64,000 nucleotides of DNA from Candidatus Thermoflexus japonica (lineage in GTDB: Bacteria > Chloroflexota > Anaerolineae > Thermoflexales > Thermoflexaceae): NCBI GenBank assembly GCA_002898735.1, contig BEHY01000002.1, positions 1-64,000 of the forward strand, written 5' to 3'. The position numbers and the translations under genes are program-made. Under the pieces are notes generated by a model. The model saw only the letters and a list, made by a program, of their open reading frames with translations, was not told where the DNA came from and did no database searches. Below are positions 9,343 through 20,198 of the stretch, one piece after another. The first letter of the stretch is position 1; each line of letters starts with the position of its first letter.

Positions 9343-9928
9343 GATCCCTCCAGGTTCCCTTCGATCGGGTTGCGGGGATCTCCCATAAAGATGATAGCGG
9401 TCGGTTTTCCCCCGGGGCCTTGAAGGTCGGGGAGGGCACCCCGGGATCCTACCCGCCTCTCATAGGCATGTTCGATCAACCGAGGGAAGAAGGGTTAGAA
9501 ATTTTCATATTGACGGATCTCAAAGATTGGTAAAAATTAAAGTGAACACAGAAGCGGGAACTGCGTTCAGCGTGATCCGGAGCGGGTTGCGGGAGGGAGT
9601 GATGAGGATGCGTGTGGAATGCTTTCGGATTCCCTCCTCGGATCTCCTCGAGAATCCTCCCGGCGAAGGATCCCCCGTGCCTTTGCCCCGAGCGAGAGCT
9701 CGTCCGCGCGTTCGATCTTTCTGAAGAACGCCGATCTTCCCTTTTTGCAGGAATGAGGCCGCTGGCCTCCTCCGGAGGCCTCTGGGGTCAGCCCGGTGGC
9801 GGAGCCTCTTTTTCTCCCCATCCCCGGGGGCGGAAGCGTCATCGGGGGGAGGGCCATCGCCGCCCCTCAAGGGGGCTGCCGCTCGGGGCATGGGTCTGTG
9901 TCTCTTTCACGCAGGGGGGGAGGCGATC
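9343..9928. other. intergenic stretch without a supported gene
   Basis: This 586-bp stretch lies between the divergent PLD-like gene and a small plus-strand gene. It includes an A/T-rich patch (9496-9545) with TTGACG at 9510-9515 and an A/T-rich hexamer about 17 bp further (9533-9538), a weak promoter candidate. A perfect 7-bp inverted repeat sits at 9764-9780 (GGCCTCC, loop TCC, GGAGGCC). Open frames here have poor codon use and no ribosome site, so none is called. Confidence 0.4.
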
Positions 9929-10186
9929 ATGGGGATGGAGGTGTGGTGGATCCTTCTGGACGCGGAGAAGGATGAGGGGGAACCCGGATGCTATGAATTC
10001 CAGGAACAGGCTTTTCGGATCTGGATCGAGCATCTGGGCCCCGGACGGTTCGTGATCACCACGCAAACCCTTTCTCCTCACGAATCCGCTTCGTCCACCG
10101 GCCATCTGAAGCCGTTCATCCAGCGCTGTCTCGATCAGATCCGCCGGGGTGAGGTCCGCCCCGCTCGCTCCATCATCTGGTTCTGA
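9929..10186 (+). CDS. small hypothetical protein (85 aa)
   Basis: An 85-residue frame starting M-G-M-E-V-W-W-I-L-L-D with a good GGGGGGGAGG ribosome site 5-6 nt before the ATG. An upstream in-frame start at 9890 lacks one. The sequence is acidic and aromatic, with no transmembrane segment or signal and no motif I recognise; its C-terminus ends W-F. Codon use matches the host. It lies 186 bp before the glycosyltransferase-GH57 gene on the same strand, with small hairpins between, so co-transcription is possible but not shown. It is a real gene by ribosome site and codon use, with function unknown. Confidence 0.55.
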   Translation: MGMEVWWILLDAEKDEGEPGCYEFQEQAFRIWIEHLGPGRFVITTQTLSPHESASSTGHLKPFIQRCLDQIRRGEVRPARSIIWF

Positions 10187-10187
10187 G

Positions 10188-10233
10188 GCGACCTTCCGGT
10201 CGCAACAGGGGGCGGGCGGCTTCGATGCCCGCC
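10188..10233 (+). terminator. two small GC hairpins after the 85-aa gene
   Basis: GCGACC-TTCC-GGTCGC (10188-10203) and GGCGGGC ... GCCCGCC (10211-10233) follow the stop codon directly. There is no T-tract, so they may mark an mRNA 3' end or a weak terminator rather than a classic intrinsic one. Confidence 0.3.
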
Positions 10234-10372
10234 GGATAAGCATCATAGCTTGTATCCCCGGGTTATCGGGAAGGAGCGGGGCCGGGCTTTCCGATTGGGA
10301 AGTCAGCGGTGAGGGTTGCCCTGTTGCGGTTGAATTCACCGCATGGGCTTGCCTCGAGAGGGGAGGGTGAGG

Positions 10373-12925
10373 ATGGCGGGGCTGAGGCCGGACGAGGTGG
10401 TCATCAGCGTGCTTTCCTTTGAGGGCCCGGACTCCTATGCCCGGGCGGGGGGGCTGGCCGTTCGGGTGACCCATCTGGTCGAGACGCTGGCCCAGCGGGG
10501 GTTCCTCACCCATCTCTTCTTCGTCGGCGACCCGGATGCCCCCGGCCAGGAGGCCCGTTTCGATGGCCGGCTGGTCCTCCATCGCTGGTGCCAGTGGATC
10601 AGTCGCTACCATCCGGCGGGGGTCTATGACGGCGAGGAGGGGAAACGCCTGGATTTCACGGCGACGGTTCCCCCCTACCTGGTGGAGCACGGGATCCGCC
10701 CCGCCCTGGAATCCGGCCGTCTCCCGGTGATCCTGGCGGAGGAATGGCACACCGCGGAGGCGGTGATCCGCCTCGATGAGCTTCTCCGCGCCCGGGGCTG
10801 GCGGGATCGTTGCGTGATCCTCTGGAATGCCAACAATACGATGTCCTTCCACCGGATCGATTGGGGCAGACTGAACGCCGCCGCCCAGTTGACCACGGTC
10901 AGCCGCTACATGAAGCACCAGATGTGGAAACTGGGGGTCAACCCCCTGGTGATCCCCAATGGGATCCCCTCCGCGCTCCTGGAACCGGTTTCCCCGGAGC
11001 GGATTTCCGCTCTTCGTCAGGCTCTGGGGATCGATGAGCGCACGATCCTGCTGTTTAAGGCCGGTCGTTTTGATCCGGCCAAGCGATGGCTGCTCGCCGT
11101 GGAGGCGGCGGCCCGGTTGAAGGCGATGGGCTATCGGGTGGTCTTTCCGTTGCGGGGTGGGATTGAGCCTCACGGGCAGGAGGTGTTCGCGCATGCCCGG
11201 GCGCTGGGCCTGACGGTGACGCATCTCCCGGGCTCACCGGCCTCCTGGGAGGATGTGCTTCGAATCCTCCGCGAGGCGCCCTCTGCGGATCTGTATTCCC
11301 TCGAGTTCCCGCTGCCCCAGGAATGGCTGCGTCCCTTCTATGCGGCGGCCGATGCGGTGCTGGCGATCAGCGGCCACGAGCCGTTCGGATTGATCGGCCT
11401 GGAGGCGATGGCTGCAGGGGGCGTGGTGTTCACCGGCGCCACCGGGGAGGAATACGCCCTGGATGGACAGGGCGCCATCGTGCTCGATACGGACCGGCCG
11501 GAGGAAATCGTTCTCCGCCTGCTGGATCTGCGGGCAGAGCCCGGTCGGGTGGAGGCGATCCGTGAGGCAGCCCGACGGCGCGCGTCGGATTTCACCTGGC
11601 CTCGCGTGGTGGAGATCCTGCTGGAGAAGGTAAGCTTCATCGCTCGGGCCTGTGGGGCTCTTCCGTGGCCAAAGCCGATCTTCAGCCGCCCGGATGGGCG
11701 GGTGCGAGACGTGGTGATTTACACCATCGTCCATCAGCCGCGCCGGCTGCGCCTGCCCGCCCAACCGCTTCCGCGAGGGGCTTCAGCGGCCCTCCTGGCC
11801 CAGGGCCTGTTCGATGAGGCGCTGAACGAGCGCTACTTCCGGCGAGCCGCTCAACGCTGTTACGATCCGGCGATCGCCCGCTTCCAGTCCATGCTCGATG
11901 CCGGGTTCCGGATGGCCATCGGATTCTCGCTGACCTTTCTGGAACAGGCCCAGCGCTGGGATGAGGAGCTGCTGGACCGCTTCCGGGATCTGGTCCGCCA
12001 TCCCCATGTGGAGCTGGTGGCCGTTGAGCCCCGGCACAGCATGCTCCCCCTCTGGGATCTCCCCCGGTTTATCCAGCGGATGCGATGGGCCGCTGACCAG
12101 CTGGAGAGCCTGTTCGGCGTCCGCCCTCGCGTCGCGGATACGACCGAGATGATGATGTCCCCGGCGATTTATCACGCTCTGGATCGCGCCGGTTTCGATG
12201 CCGCCTTCCTGGATGGCCGGCCATGGGTCCTGGAGTGGCGCCAGCCCACTTATCTTTATCACCACGACGGGGGGCGAATGAAACTCCTGGCCCGCCATCA
12301 CCGGCTCAGCGATGATGTGGGTTACCGGTTCTCGGATCGGAACTGGGAGGGCTGGCCGCTTCGGGCCGATCGTTATGCGGAATGGCTGGCCCATCACCCG
12401 GGGGATTTCGTGGTCCTGGGATGGGACTTTGAGACGTTCGGCGAGCATCATCGGGAGGAGACCGGCATCTTTGCCTTCCTTGAAGCGTTGCCGGGGGAAG
12501 CAATGCGCAGGGGGTTGAGCTTCCGAACCCCCAGTGAGATCATCGCCCGCTATGGCTCCCGCAGCTTTGAGCTGCCCCTGCCCGCTTTCCCCAGCACCTG
12601 GGCGGGCAGCGGCGGCCTGGAGTTCTTCCTGGGCAACGAGGCCCAGTATGCCGTCTTCCGGCTCATGATGGAAGCCTACCATATGGCATGTCTGACGGGC
12701 GACCCGGAGCTCATCGAGCTCTCCCTTTATCTGGCCCAATCGGACAACCTGCATATGCTCCAGTGGGTGGGCCGCTTCGGGCCCGAAGCCGAGGTCTCCG
12801 CCTATTTCACCCCCGCCGAATGGTGGGCCCTGGGGCCGGATCGGATCGTCTGGGAGGTCCAGCAGGTTTACAAGAATTTTATTGCCGCCCTGGAAGTCCC
12901 CGGGCCGCTGAATCGGGAGGGCTAA
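10373..12925 (+). CDS. glycosyltransferase (GT4/GT5-like) fused to GH57 alpha-amylase-type domain
   Basis: An 850-residue two-enzyme fusion. Residues 1-430 form a GT-B glycosyltransferase resembling glycogen/sucrose synthases (G-G-L-A-V-R-V-T-H near the start, G-R-F-D-P-A-K-R-W, and the donor-site block G-H-E-P-F-G-L-I-G-L-E-A-M-A). Residues 440-720 form a GH57 domain with all family motifs: H-Q-P near 453, Glu592 in D-T-T-E-M-M (position of the nucleophile), L-S-D-D near 645-648 (acid/base Asp) and F-E-T-F-G-E-H. A C-terminal helical part follows. Both active sites look intact, so it could build and trim alpha-glucan such as glycogen, probably in the cytoplasm (no signal peptide). The ATG at 10373 has GGGAGGGTGAGG upstream. 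Substrate is inferred from family. Confidence 0.88.
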   Translation: MAGLRPDEVVISVLSFEGPDSYARAGGLAVRVTHLVETLAQRGFLTHLFFVGDPDAPGQEARFDGRLVLHRWCQWISRYHPAGVYDGEEGKRLDFTATVPPYLVEHGIRPALESGRLPVILAEEWHTAEAVIRLDELLRARGWRDRCVILWNANNTMSFHRIDWGRLNAAAQLTTVSRYMKHQMWKLGVNPLVIPNGIPSALLEPVSPERISALRQALGIDERTILLFKAGRFDPAKRWLLAVEAAARLKAMGYRVVFPLRGGIEPHGQEVFAHARALGLTVTHLPGSPASWEDVLRILREAPSADLYSLEFPLPQEWLRPFYAAADAVLAISGHEPFGLIGLEAMAAGGVVFTGATGEEYALDGQGAIVLDTDRPEEIVLRLLDLRAEPGRVEAIREAARRRASDFTWPRVVEILLEKVSFIARACGALPWPKPIFSRPDGRVRDVVIYTIVHQPRRLRLPAQPLPRGASAALLAQGLFDEALNERYFRRAAQRCYDPAIARFQSMLDAGFRMAIGFSLTFLEQAQRWDEELLDRFRDLVRHPHVELVAVEPRHSMLPLWDLPRFIQRMRWAADQLESLFGVRPRVADTTEMMMSPAIYHALDRAGFDAAFLDGRPWVLEWRQPTYLYHHDGGRMKLLARHHRLSDDVGYRFSDRNWEGWPLRADRYAEWLAHHPGDFVVLGWDFETFGEHHREETGIFAFLEALPGEAMRRGLSFRTPSEIIARYGSRSFELPLPAFPSTWAGSGGLEFFLGNEAQYAVFRLMMEAYHMACLTGDPELIELSLYLAQSDNLHMLQWVGRFGPEAEVSAYFTPAEWWALGPDRIVWEVQQVYKNFIAALEVPGPLNREG

Positions 12926-12973
12926 GGGGACCCGGCAGCGTCCGGGATCTTATGGATCCTCACTTCCCCCAGA

Positions 12974-13045
12974 GCAGGAGGGTTCAGGGTAGCCGCGACG
13001 AACCCTCCTGCTTCCCCCTGCTCCCCGGCATGCGGGGGAGCAGGG
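12974..13045 (+). terminator. tandem GC-rich hairpins after the GT-GH57 gene
   Basis: Two strong stem-loops in a row: GCAGGAGGGTT (12974-12984) with AACCCTCCTGC (13001-13011), an 11-bp perfect stem, and CCCTGCTCCCC (13016-13026) with GGGGAGCAGGG (13035-13045), also 11 bp. No T-tract follows either. They probably end or stabilise the upstream transcript and separate it from the nucleotidyltransferase gene. Confidence 0.55.
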
Positions 13046-13130
13046 CAAATGGGCCCACCGACCGGGGAGGGCCGGCCGTTTCCCCGGGGTAAAATCAAGG
13101 GCGTAGCTCCTCACACGGCCGGAGTGGCGC

Positions 13131-14630
13131 ATGTCTCGAGCGCTGCTGGAGCAGCTCAAGCGCCTGCTGGAGGAGAGCCCTTACGAGGCCCGGGTGGTCG
13201 GTGGGGCCGTGCGGGATCGCCTGATCGGCCGGGAGCCGAACGATTTCGATGTGGTGGTGGTCGGCCCGGCCCTGCACCTGGCCCGCGCCCTGGCCGATCG
13301 GATCGGGGGGTTCTTCTACATCCTCGACGCCCGGAGGGAGTTCGGCCGGGTGGTCTGGCGGAGCCCGGAGGGCCGCCGGTTCTACGTGGACCTCACCCGA
13401 CGGGACGGCGCGTCCTGGGAGGAGGATCTCCAGCGCCGCGATTTCACCCTCAATGCCATGATGGTCGATCTCGAGGCATTCCTCGGCGCGGGCCCGCTGG
13501 TTCCCTTCGATCCCCTGGGCGGGCTGGAGGACCTGCGGGCCGGACGGTTGCGTCTCTGTGCCCCGGATGCCTTCCGTCAGGACCCCGTCCGGATCATCCG
13601 GGCGGTCCGCTTCGAGGCGGAGTTCGGACTGCGGATGACGCCGGAGGCGGAGCAGGCGCTCCAGGAAGCGCTTCCCCAGCTGGTCCGGGTCGCGCCGGAG
13701 CGGGTGCGGGAGGAGCTGGTCAAGATCCTGCGGATCCCCCCCGTCGTCCGGAGTCTCCGGCGGATGGAGGCGCTGGGGATCCTCCCCGAGGTCCTGCCGG
13801 AGGTAGCGAATCTGCGCGGGGTGGCGCAGAGCCCGCCTCACGTGTGGGATGTCTATGAGCACACGCTGCGGGCGGTTGCGGCGATGGAATGGTTGCTGGG
13901 GAGCCGGGCGGAGTCGCCGGAATGGCAGGATCTCCCGCCGCGGTGGGCGGAGATCGAGGCGGCGATGGCCCCGTGGCGGGAGCGCCTGGCCGCCCGCTGG
14001 GAGGAGGAGGTGGCGATCGATCATCCCCGCCGGGTCCTGCTGTTGCTGGCCGCGCTGCTGCACGACATCGGCAAACCGGCCACCCGGACGGTGGAGCTGG
14101 ATGGGCGGGTGCGGTTCATCGGCCATGAGCGGGTGGGGGCGGAATGGGCCGTCTATCGCCTGGAGGCGCTCCGCTTCAGCAACGATGAGATCGAGGAGGT
14201 GGAGGTCCTGGTGCGCCATCACATGCGGCCGCACGGGCTGGCGCGGGGACGGCTTACGCCGCGGGCGATTTATCGGTTTTTCCGGGATGTAGGGGAGCAG
14301 GGCGTGGATCTGGCCCTGCTGGCCCTGGCGGATACCCTGGCGGTCTGGGGCCCTACCCTGACCGATGCGATCTGGGGACCCCGGCTGGAGACCGCGCGGG
14401 CCCTGTGGCAGGCCTTCTTCGAGGCGCCGGAGCGGTTCGTCCGGCCGGTTCCTCTGCTTCGGGGGGAGGACCTCCTGGCCCTGGGGGTGCCGGAAGGTCC
14501 GCAGATCGGCCGCATCCTGGAGGCGGTTCGCGAAGCCCAGGCCGCTGGCGAGATCACCACCCGGGAGGAGGCCCTCGCCCTCGCCCGACGCCTGATCGAT
14601 GAAGCCGGAGAACCCGAGCCCCACGGATAA
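13131..14630 (+). CDS. CCA tRNA nucleotidyltransferase / poly(A) polymerase family protein with HD domain
   Basis: A 499-residue class II nucleotidyltransferase. The head has V-V-G-G-A-V-R-D-R-L near 23-32 and the metal-binding D-F-D-V at about 40, with R-R-D-F-T-L-N-A-M further on. A neck/body follows that reads the tRNA acceptor end, then an HD phosphohydrolase domain (L-L-H-D-I-G-K-P near 305 and H-H-M-R-P-H). Family members add C and A to tRNA 3' ends, add only A or CC, or polyadenylate RNA; specificity cannot be decided by eye. HD domains in this family often carry 2',3'-phosphodiesterase or phosphatase activity. The start ATG follows GGAGTGGCGC. It is convergent with the next aminotransferase gene. 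Confidence 0.88.
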   Translation: MSRALLEQLKRLLEESPYEARVVGGAVRDRLIGREPNDFDVVVVGPALHLARALADRIGGFFYILDARREFGRVVWRSPEGRRFYVDLTRRDGASWEEDLQRRDFTLNAMMVDLEAFLGAGPLVPFDPLGGLEDLRAGRLRLCAPDAFRQDPVRIIRAVRFEAEFGLRMTPEAEQALQEALPQLVRVAPERVREELVKILRIPPVVRSLRRMEALGILPEVLPEVANLRGVAQSPPHVWDVYEHTLRAVAAMEWLLGSRAESPEWQDLPPRWAEIEAAMAPWRERLAARWEEEVAIDHPRRVLLLLAALLHDIGKPATRTVELDGRVRFIGHERVGAEWAVYRLEALRFSNDEIEEVEVLVRHHMRPHGLARGRLTPRAIYRFFRDVGEQGVDLALLALADTLAVWGPTLTDAIWGPRLETARALWQAFFEAPERFVRPVPLLRGEDLLALGVPEGPQIGRILEAVREAQAAGEITTREEALALARRLIDEAGEPEPHG

Positions 14631-14736
14631 TGGGAAAGCCGGGCAGATCGCCGGAGGCGACCCGCCCGGCCCTCCGGGCCTCCCGGGGAACATTCAGGTT
14701 CACAGGAGGACTTCCGGTGGAAAGGCTGTCAGGCCC

Positions 14737-16005
14737 TTATCGGGCCGCTTCCATCGCTTCCCCCAGCGCCTCTTCGAAGATGCGGAGCCCTTCCTGGATC
14801 TGCCCGGCGGTCACGATGAGCGGCGGGATCCAGCGGATGACGTTATCGTAAGTCCCGCAGGTGAGCAGGAGCAGGCCCCGGCGGAAGCAGGCGGCCTGGA
14901 CGGCCTTCGCCAGCGGAGTATCCGGCTCGCCGTCCCGGGTGAATTCCACGCCCACCATCAGGCCACGCCCGCGCACATCCCCGATGGCGGGGAAGCGGAG
15001 GGCCAGTCGGCGCAGGCCTTCCAGGAGCTCGGCCCCGCGGGCCGCTGCGTTCTCCGGGAGCTTTTCCTCTTTCATCACCCGGATGGTGGCCACGGCCGCC
15101 GCGCAGGAGACCGCGTTGGCCCCGAAGGTCCCGCCATGGGCGCCGGGTTTCCAGCGGGCCATCAGATCCGCCCGCGCGGCGATCCCCGACAGCGGAAGCC
15201 CGGAGGCGATCCCCTTGGCCATGATCAGGATGTCCGGCACCACCCCTTCATGTTCCACGGCGAAAAAGCGCCCGGTCCGTCCGAAGCCGGTCTGGACCTC
15301 GTCAGCGATCAGCAGGATCCCATAGTGATCGCACCGCTCCCGCAGGGCGGCCAGGAAGCCCCGTGGGGGCACCACGTAGCCGCCCTCGCCCAGGATGGGC
15401 TCCACCAGGATGGCCGCCGTCTCCTCCGGGGCCGTCTGGGATTTGAGGAGAAGGTCCAGCTCCCGGAGGCAGAAGCGCAGGGCGGTCTCCTCATCCCAGC
15501 CATAGCGATAGGCGTATGGATAGGGCGCGACATAGACGCCGGCGGGCAGCGGCTGATATCCGGCCCGATAGATCGTCTTGCTGGTGGTCAGGGCCATCGC
15601 CATATGGGTCCGCCCGTGGAAGCTGCCCTGGAAGACAATGATGTTCGGACGGCCGGTGGCGTAGCGGGCCAGCTTCACAGCCGCCTCGACCGCTTCCGCG
15701 CCGCTGTTGGCGAAGAAGAAGGTGTCCAGCGGGGCAGGGACGACGGTGAGCAGCTCCTCGACCAGCTCCAGCGCAGGGCGGTGGAAGACGATGTTGATCT
15801 GGCCGTGGAGAAGGCGTGCCGCCTGCTCCCGGATCGCGGCCACCACTTTCGGATGGCAGTGGCCGGTGTTGGTCACCCCGATCCCGCTGGTGAAATCCAG
15901 ATAGCGCCGACCGTCGGTCGCGTAAAGATAGACGCCCTCGCCGTGGGTGACCTCGAGATCGAAGATGCGCAGCCACACGGGGGAAAGATGGGCTTTGGTC
16001 GACAT
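14737..16005 (-). CDS. class III aminotransferase, 4-aminobutyrate aminotransferase-like
   Basis: A 422-residue PLP enzyme of the ornithine/GABA aminotransferase subgroup. It shows the T-S-G-I-G-V-T-N-T-G-H start region, N-S-G-A-E-A-V-E for the cofactor phosphate, [13 protein letters not shown] with the PLP-N1 Asp, and M-A-K-G-I-A-S-G with the Schiff-base Lys. The layout and the long A-P-Y-P-Y-A-Y-R insert favour an omega-aminotransferase such as GABA, beta-alanine or 5-aminovalerate; the exact substrate is unclear. The start at 16005 is chosen because GGAGGTTCCC lies right before it. It ends 81 bp past csaA on the same strand with an identical ribosome site, so the two may be co-transcribed. 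It is distinct from lysJ in this window. Confidence 0.88.
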   Translation of the reverse strand: MSTKAHLSPVWLRIFDLEVTHGEGVYLYATDGRRYLDFTSGIGVTNTGHCHPKVVAAIREQAARLLHGQINIVFHRPALELVEELLTVVPAPLDTFFFANSGAEAVEAAVKLARYATGRPNIIVFQGSFHGRTHMAMALTTSKTIYRAGYQPLPAGVYVAPYPYAYRYGWDEETALRFCLRELDLLLKSQTAPEETAAILVEPILGEGGYVVPPRGFLAALRERCDHYGILLIADEVQTGFGRTGRFFAVEHEGVVPDILIMAKGIASGLPLSGIAARADLMARWKPGAHGGTFGANAVSCAAAVATIRVMKEEKLPENAAARGAELLEGLRRLALRFPAIGDVRGRGLMVGVEFTRDGEPDTPLAKAVQAACFRRGLLLLTCGTYDNVIRWIPPLIVTAGQIQEGLRIFEEALGEAMEAAR

Positions 16006-16085
16006 GGGAACCTCCGGTGGATGGGAGGATCGAGGGGTGAGGGAAGGGCCTTCGGCCCCCAACCCCCTCCTCTCTGGCTTCTATG

Positions 16086-16424
16086 TTAGAACACGCGGCC
16101 GCCTGAGGGAACTTCCGCATCGGGCCGCAGGAGGACCACCCGGCCCATCTCGTCGGGGACGCCCAGGACCAGCACCTCGGAGTTGAAGCCGGCCACGTTC
16201 CTGGGGGGGAGGTTCACCACTGCGATCACCAGGGTCCCGACCAGCTCCTCCGGCCGGTAGCGGTCCGCCAGCGCGGCGCTGCTGGTCCGGACACCGATCT
16301 CGGGGCCGAAGTCGATCCAGAGCCGGACCGACGGCTTGCGGGCCCGGGGATGAGGCTCGGCCCGGAGGATGCGCCCTACCCGCATATCGACTTTCAGGAA
16401 GTCCTCAAGCGTGATGAGGGTCAT
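16086..16424 (-). CDS. csaA: CsaA-type tRNA-binding domain protein
   Basis: A 112-residue protein consisting of a single OB-fold tRNA-binding domain like the Trbp111/MetRS C-terminal domain: F-L-K-V-D-M-R-V-G-R-I, K-P-S-V-R-L-W-I-D-F-G, N-L-P-P-R-N-V-A-G-F-N-S-E-V-L-V-L-G. Length matches CsaA of Bacillus, described as an export-related chaperone; structure-specific tRNA binding is the other known property. The ATG at 16424 has GGAGGTTCCC immediately upstream, and upstream in-frame Met codons lack a site. It is divergent from the small heat-shock gene and lon, so the locus collects protein-quality-control functions. No signal or membrane segment, hence cytoplasmic. Confidence 0.9.
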   Translation of the reverse strand: MTLITLEDFLKVDMRVGRILRAEPHPRARKPSVRLWIDFGPEIGVRTSSAALADRYRPEELVGTLVIAVVNLPPRNVAGFNSEVLVLGVPDEMGRVVLLRPDAEVPSGGRVF

Positions 16425-16454
16425 GGGAACCTCCTGGCCCGTTGAGCTTCCATA

Positions 16455-16522
16455 ACCGGGAGGCGCGATCGCCCCCCCTCCCGGTCTCCCTCCACGCCGT
16501 GGCCCTTCAGGCCACACCGTGG
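16455..16522. other. two stem-loops in the csaA/hsp20 divergent region
   Basis: ACCGGGAGG (16455-16463) pairs with CCTCCCGGT (16477-16485), a 9-bp stem. CCACG-CC-GTGGCC (16492-16504) pairs with GGCCAC-AC-CGTGG (16510-16522), 11 bp round a 2-nt internal loop. On the minus strand both would lie in the csaA leader. No consensus operator such as CIRCE was recognised. A TACAAT hexamer at 16581-16586 could be the -10 box for the plus-strand heat-shock gene. Confidence 0.4.
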
Positions 16523-16643
16523 AAAGCCGGCGGCTTGCTAAGGCGGAACGAACCATGTTTTAGCGCTTTCCCGGATGTGTTACAATCAGGATGATCGAGA
16601 GCGTCCCCTGGAAGACCCGAGAGCCAGCAGCGGAGCGCCTTCC

Positions 16644-17081
16644 ATGGATGAGTTCGAGCGGGCCTTTGAGCGGTTTGAATCCCAGATGGAGCGCCTCCTG
16701 CAGGACATCCTGACCCGTCAGCGGTGGATGTTGCGCCATGGGAACGCCTGGCGTCCCCCCACGGATGTCTATGAAACCGATGAGGCCGTGGTGGTGCGGG
16801 TGGAGATCGCCGGGTTGAATCCGGAGGATGTGCTGGTGGCCTTACACGACCGCTGGCTGGTGATCAGCGGCTACCGGCACGATCCCACCCCGAAGGTCGC
16901 CTATCATCAGCTGGAGATCCATTACGGGGAATTCCATGTGGAAGTCTATCTCCCCTGGGCGCTGGATGCGGACGCGGCCCAGGCGGTCTACCGCGATGGG
17001 TTCCTGATCGTGACGCTTCCCAAGAAGCCGCCGCTGACCATCACCGTGCGGACGCCGCGGCGTCTGCAGGTCGGCCGGTGA
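16644..17081 (+). CDS. small heat-shock protein, Hsp20/alpha-crystallin family
   Basis: A 145-residue small chaperone. A helical N-terminal region ([15 protein letters not shown]) is followed by the alpha-crystallin domain from about residue 40: [26 protein letters not shown], the [11 protein letters not shown] block and [10 protein letters not shown]. Such proteins oligomerise and hold unfolding proteins without ATP. The ATG at 16644 is preferred over 16575 because GGAG lies 8-9 nt before it and the domain then has normal spacing. A TACAAT at 16581-16586 is a possible -10. The stop is 4 nt before the lon start, so the two are almost certainly co-transcribed. Confidence 0.93.
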   Translation: MDEFERAFERFESQMERLLQDILTRQRWMLRHGNAWRPPTDVYETDEAVVVRVEIAGLNPEDVLVALHDRWLVISGYRHDPTPKVAYHQLEIHYGEFHVEVYLPWALDADAAQAVYRDGFLIVTLPKKPPLTITVRTPRRLQVGR

Positions 17082-17085
17082 CTCG

Positions 17086-19713
<2,628 letters not shown>

Positions 19714-19770
19714 TCGGGGAGGTTCGAGCAGGAGTCTAACAGTTCGCTTTCTGTGCCGACGGCAAGGACG

Positions 19771-19796
19771 CAGGGGCCCAGCGCCGCTGGGCCCTG
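19771..19796 (+). terminator. GC-rich hairpin after lon
   Basis: CAGGGGCCCAGC (19771-19782) pairs with GCTGGGCCCTG (19786-19796): 11 bp with one bulged G and a 3-nt loop. It lacks a T-tract. It probably terminates or attenuates the hsp20-lon transcript before the response-regulator gene. Confidence 0.5.
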
Positions 19797-19823
19797 ATCC
19801 TCTCCCGGCTCGATGCGCTGAGT

Positions 19824-20198
19824 ATGGCGACCATCATGATCATCGAAGACGACCCTCAGATGGCCCGGATGCTGGCCACCCTCCTGGAGTTCGAGGGCTA
19901 TGCGACGGTGATCTGCCCATCCCCCGAACAGGCCCTGGATTGCATCCGGGAGGGGCGGCCGGATGTGGTGGTGATGGATTTTTATCTGGGAAGGGCGAGG
20001 GCCCCCGACTTTCTTCAGACGCTGCGGACCGATCCGGAGCTCCGGGCGGCCCGGGTGATCATCGTCTCAGGGGACGATCAGCAGGTGGCAGCCCGCGCGG
20101 CCGGGGCCGATCGCTTCCTGTTAAAGCCCTTCGCCGTAGAAGAATTGCTGGAGGTCATACGGGATCTAATCCCGCCGAGGCAGGGGGGATCGGGATGA
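19824..20198 (+). CDS. stand-alone response regulator receiver protein
   Basis: A 124-residue single CheY-like domain: acidic pocket E8-D9-D10, phospho-acceptor Asp52 in V-V-M-D-F-Y-L-G, Ser82 in I-I-V-S-G-D and Lys101 in L-L-K-P-F. There is no output domain, so it would act by protein contact or phosphotransfer. No histidine kinase is in the window. The ribosome site is weak, so the start is not certain, though the receiver fold needs this N-terminus. Its stop overlaps the next start as ATGA, which indicates translational coupling with the exported PPC-domain protein. Confidence 0.9.
   Translation: MATIMIIEDDPQMARMLATLLEFEGYATVICPSPEQALDCIREGRPDVVVMDFYLGRARAPDFLQTLRTDPELRAARVIIVSGDDQQVAARAAGADRFLLKPFAVEELLEVIRDLIPPRQGGSG

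Noticed and set aside
9520-9891. Minus-strand open frame of 123 codons in the 9.3-9.9 kb gap
   Set aside because: Arg/Pro/Gly-rich, no ribosome site, no motif; composition is that of a shadow frame.
14737-16005. Class III aminotransferase as the missing lysine-pathway LysN
   Set aside because: LysN belongs to the class I/II fold; this enzyme is GABA-aminotransferase-like and lies 10 kb away with its own context.
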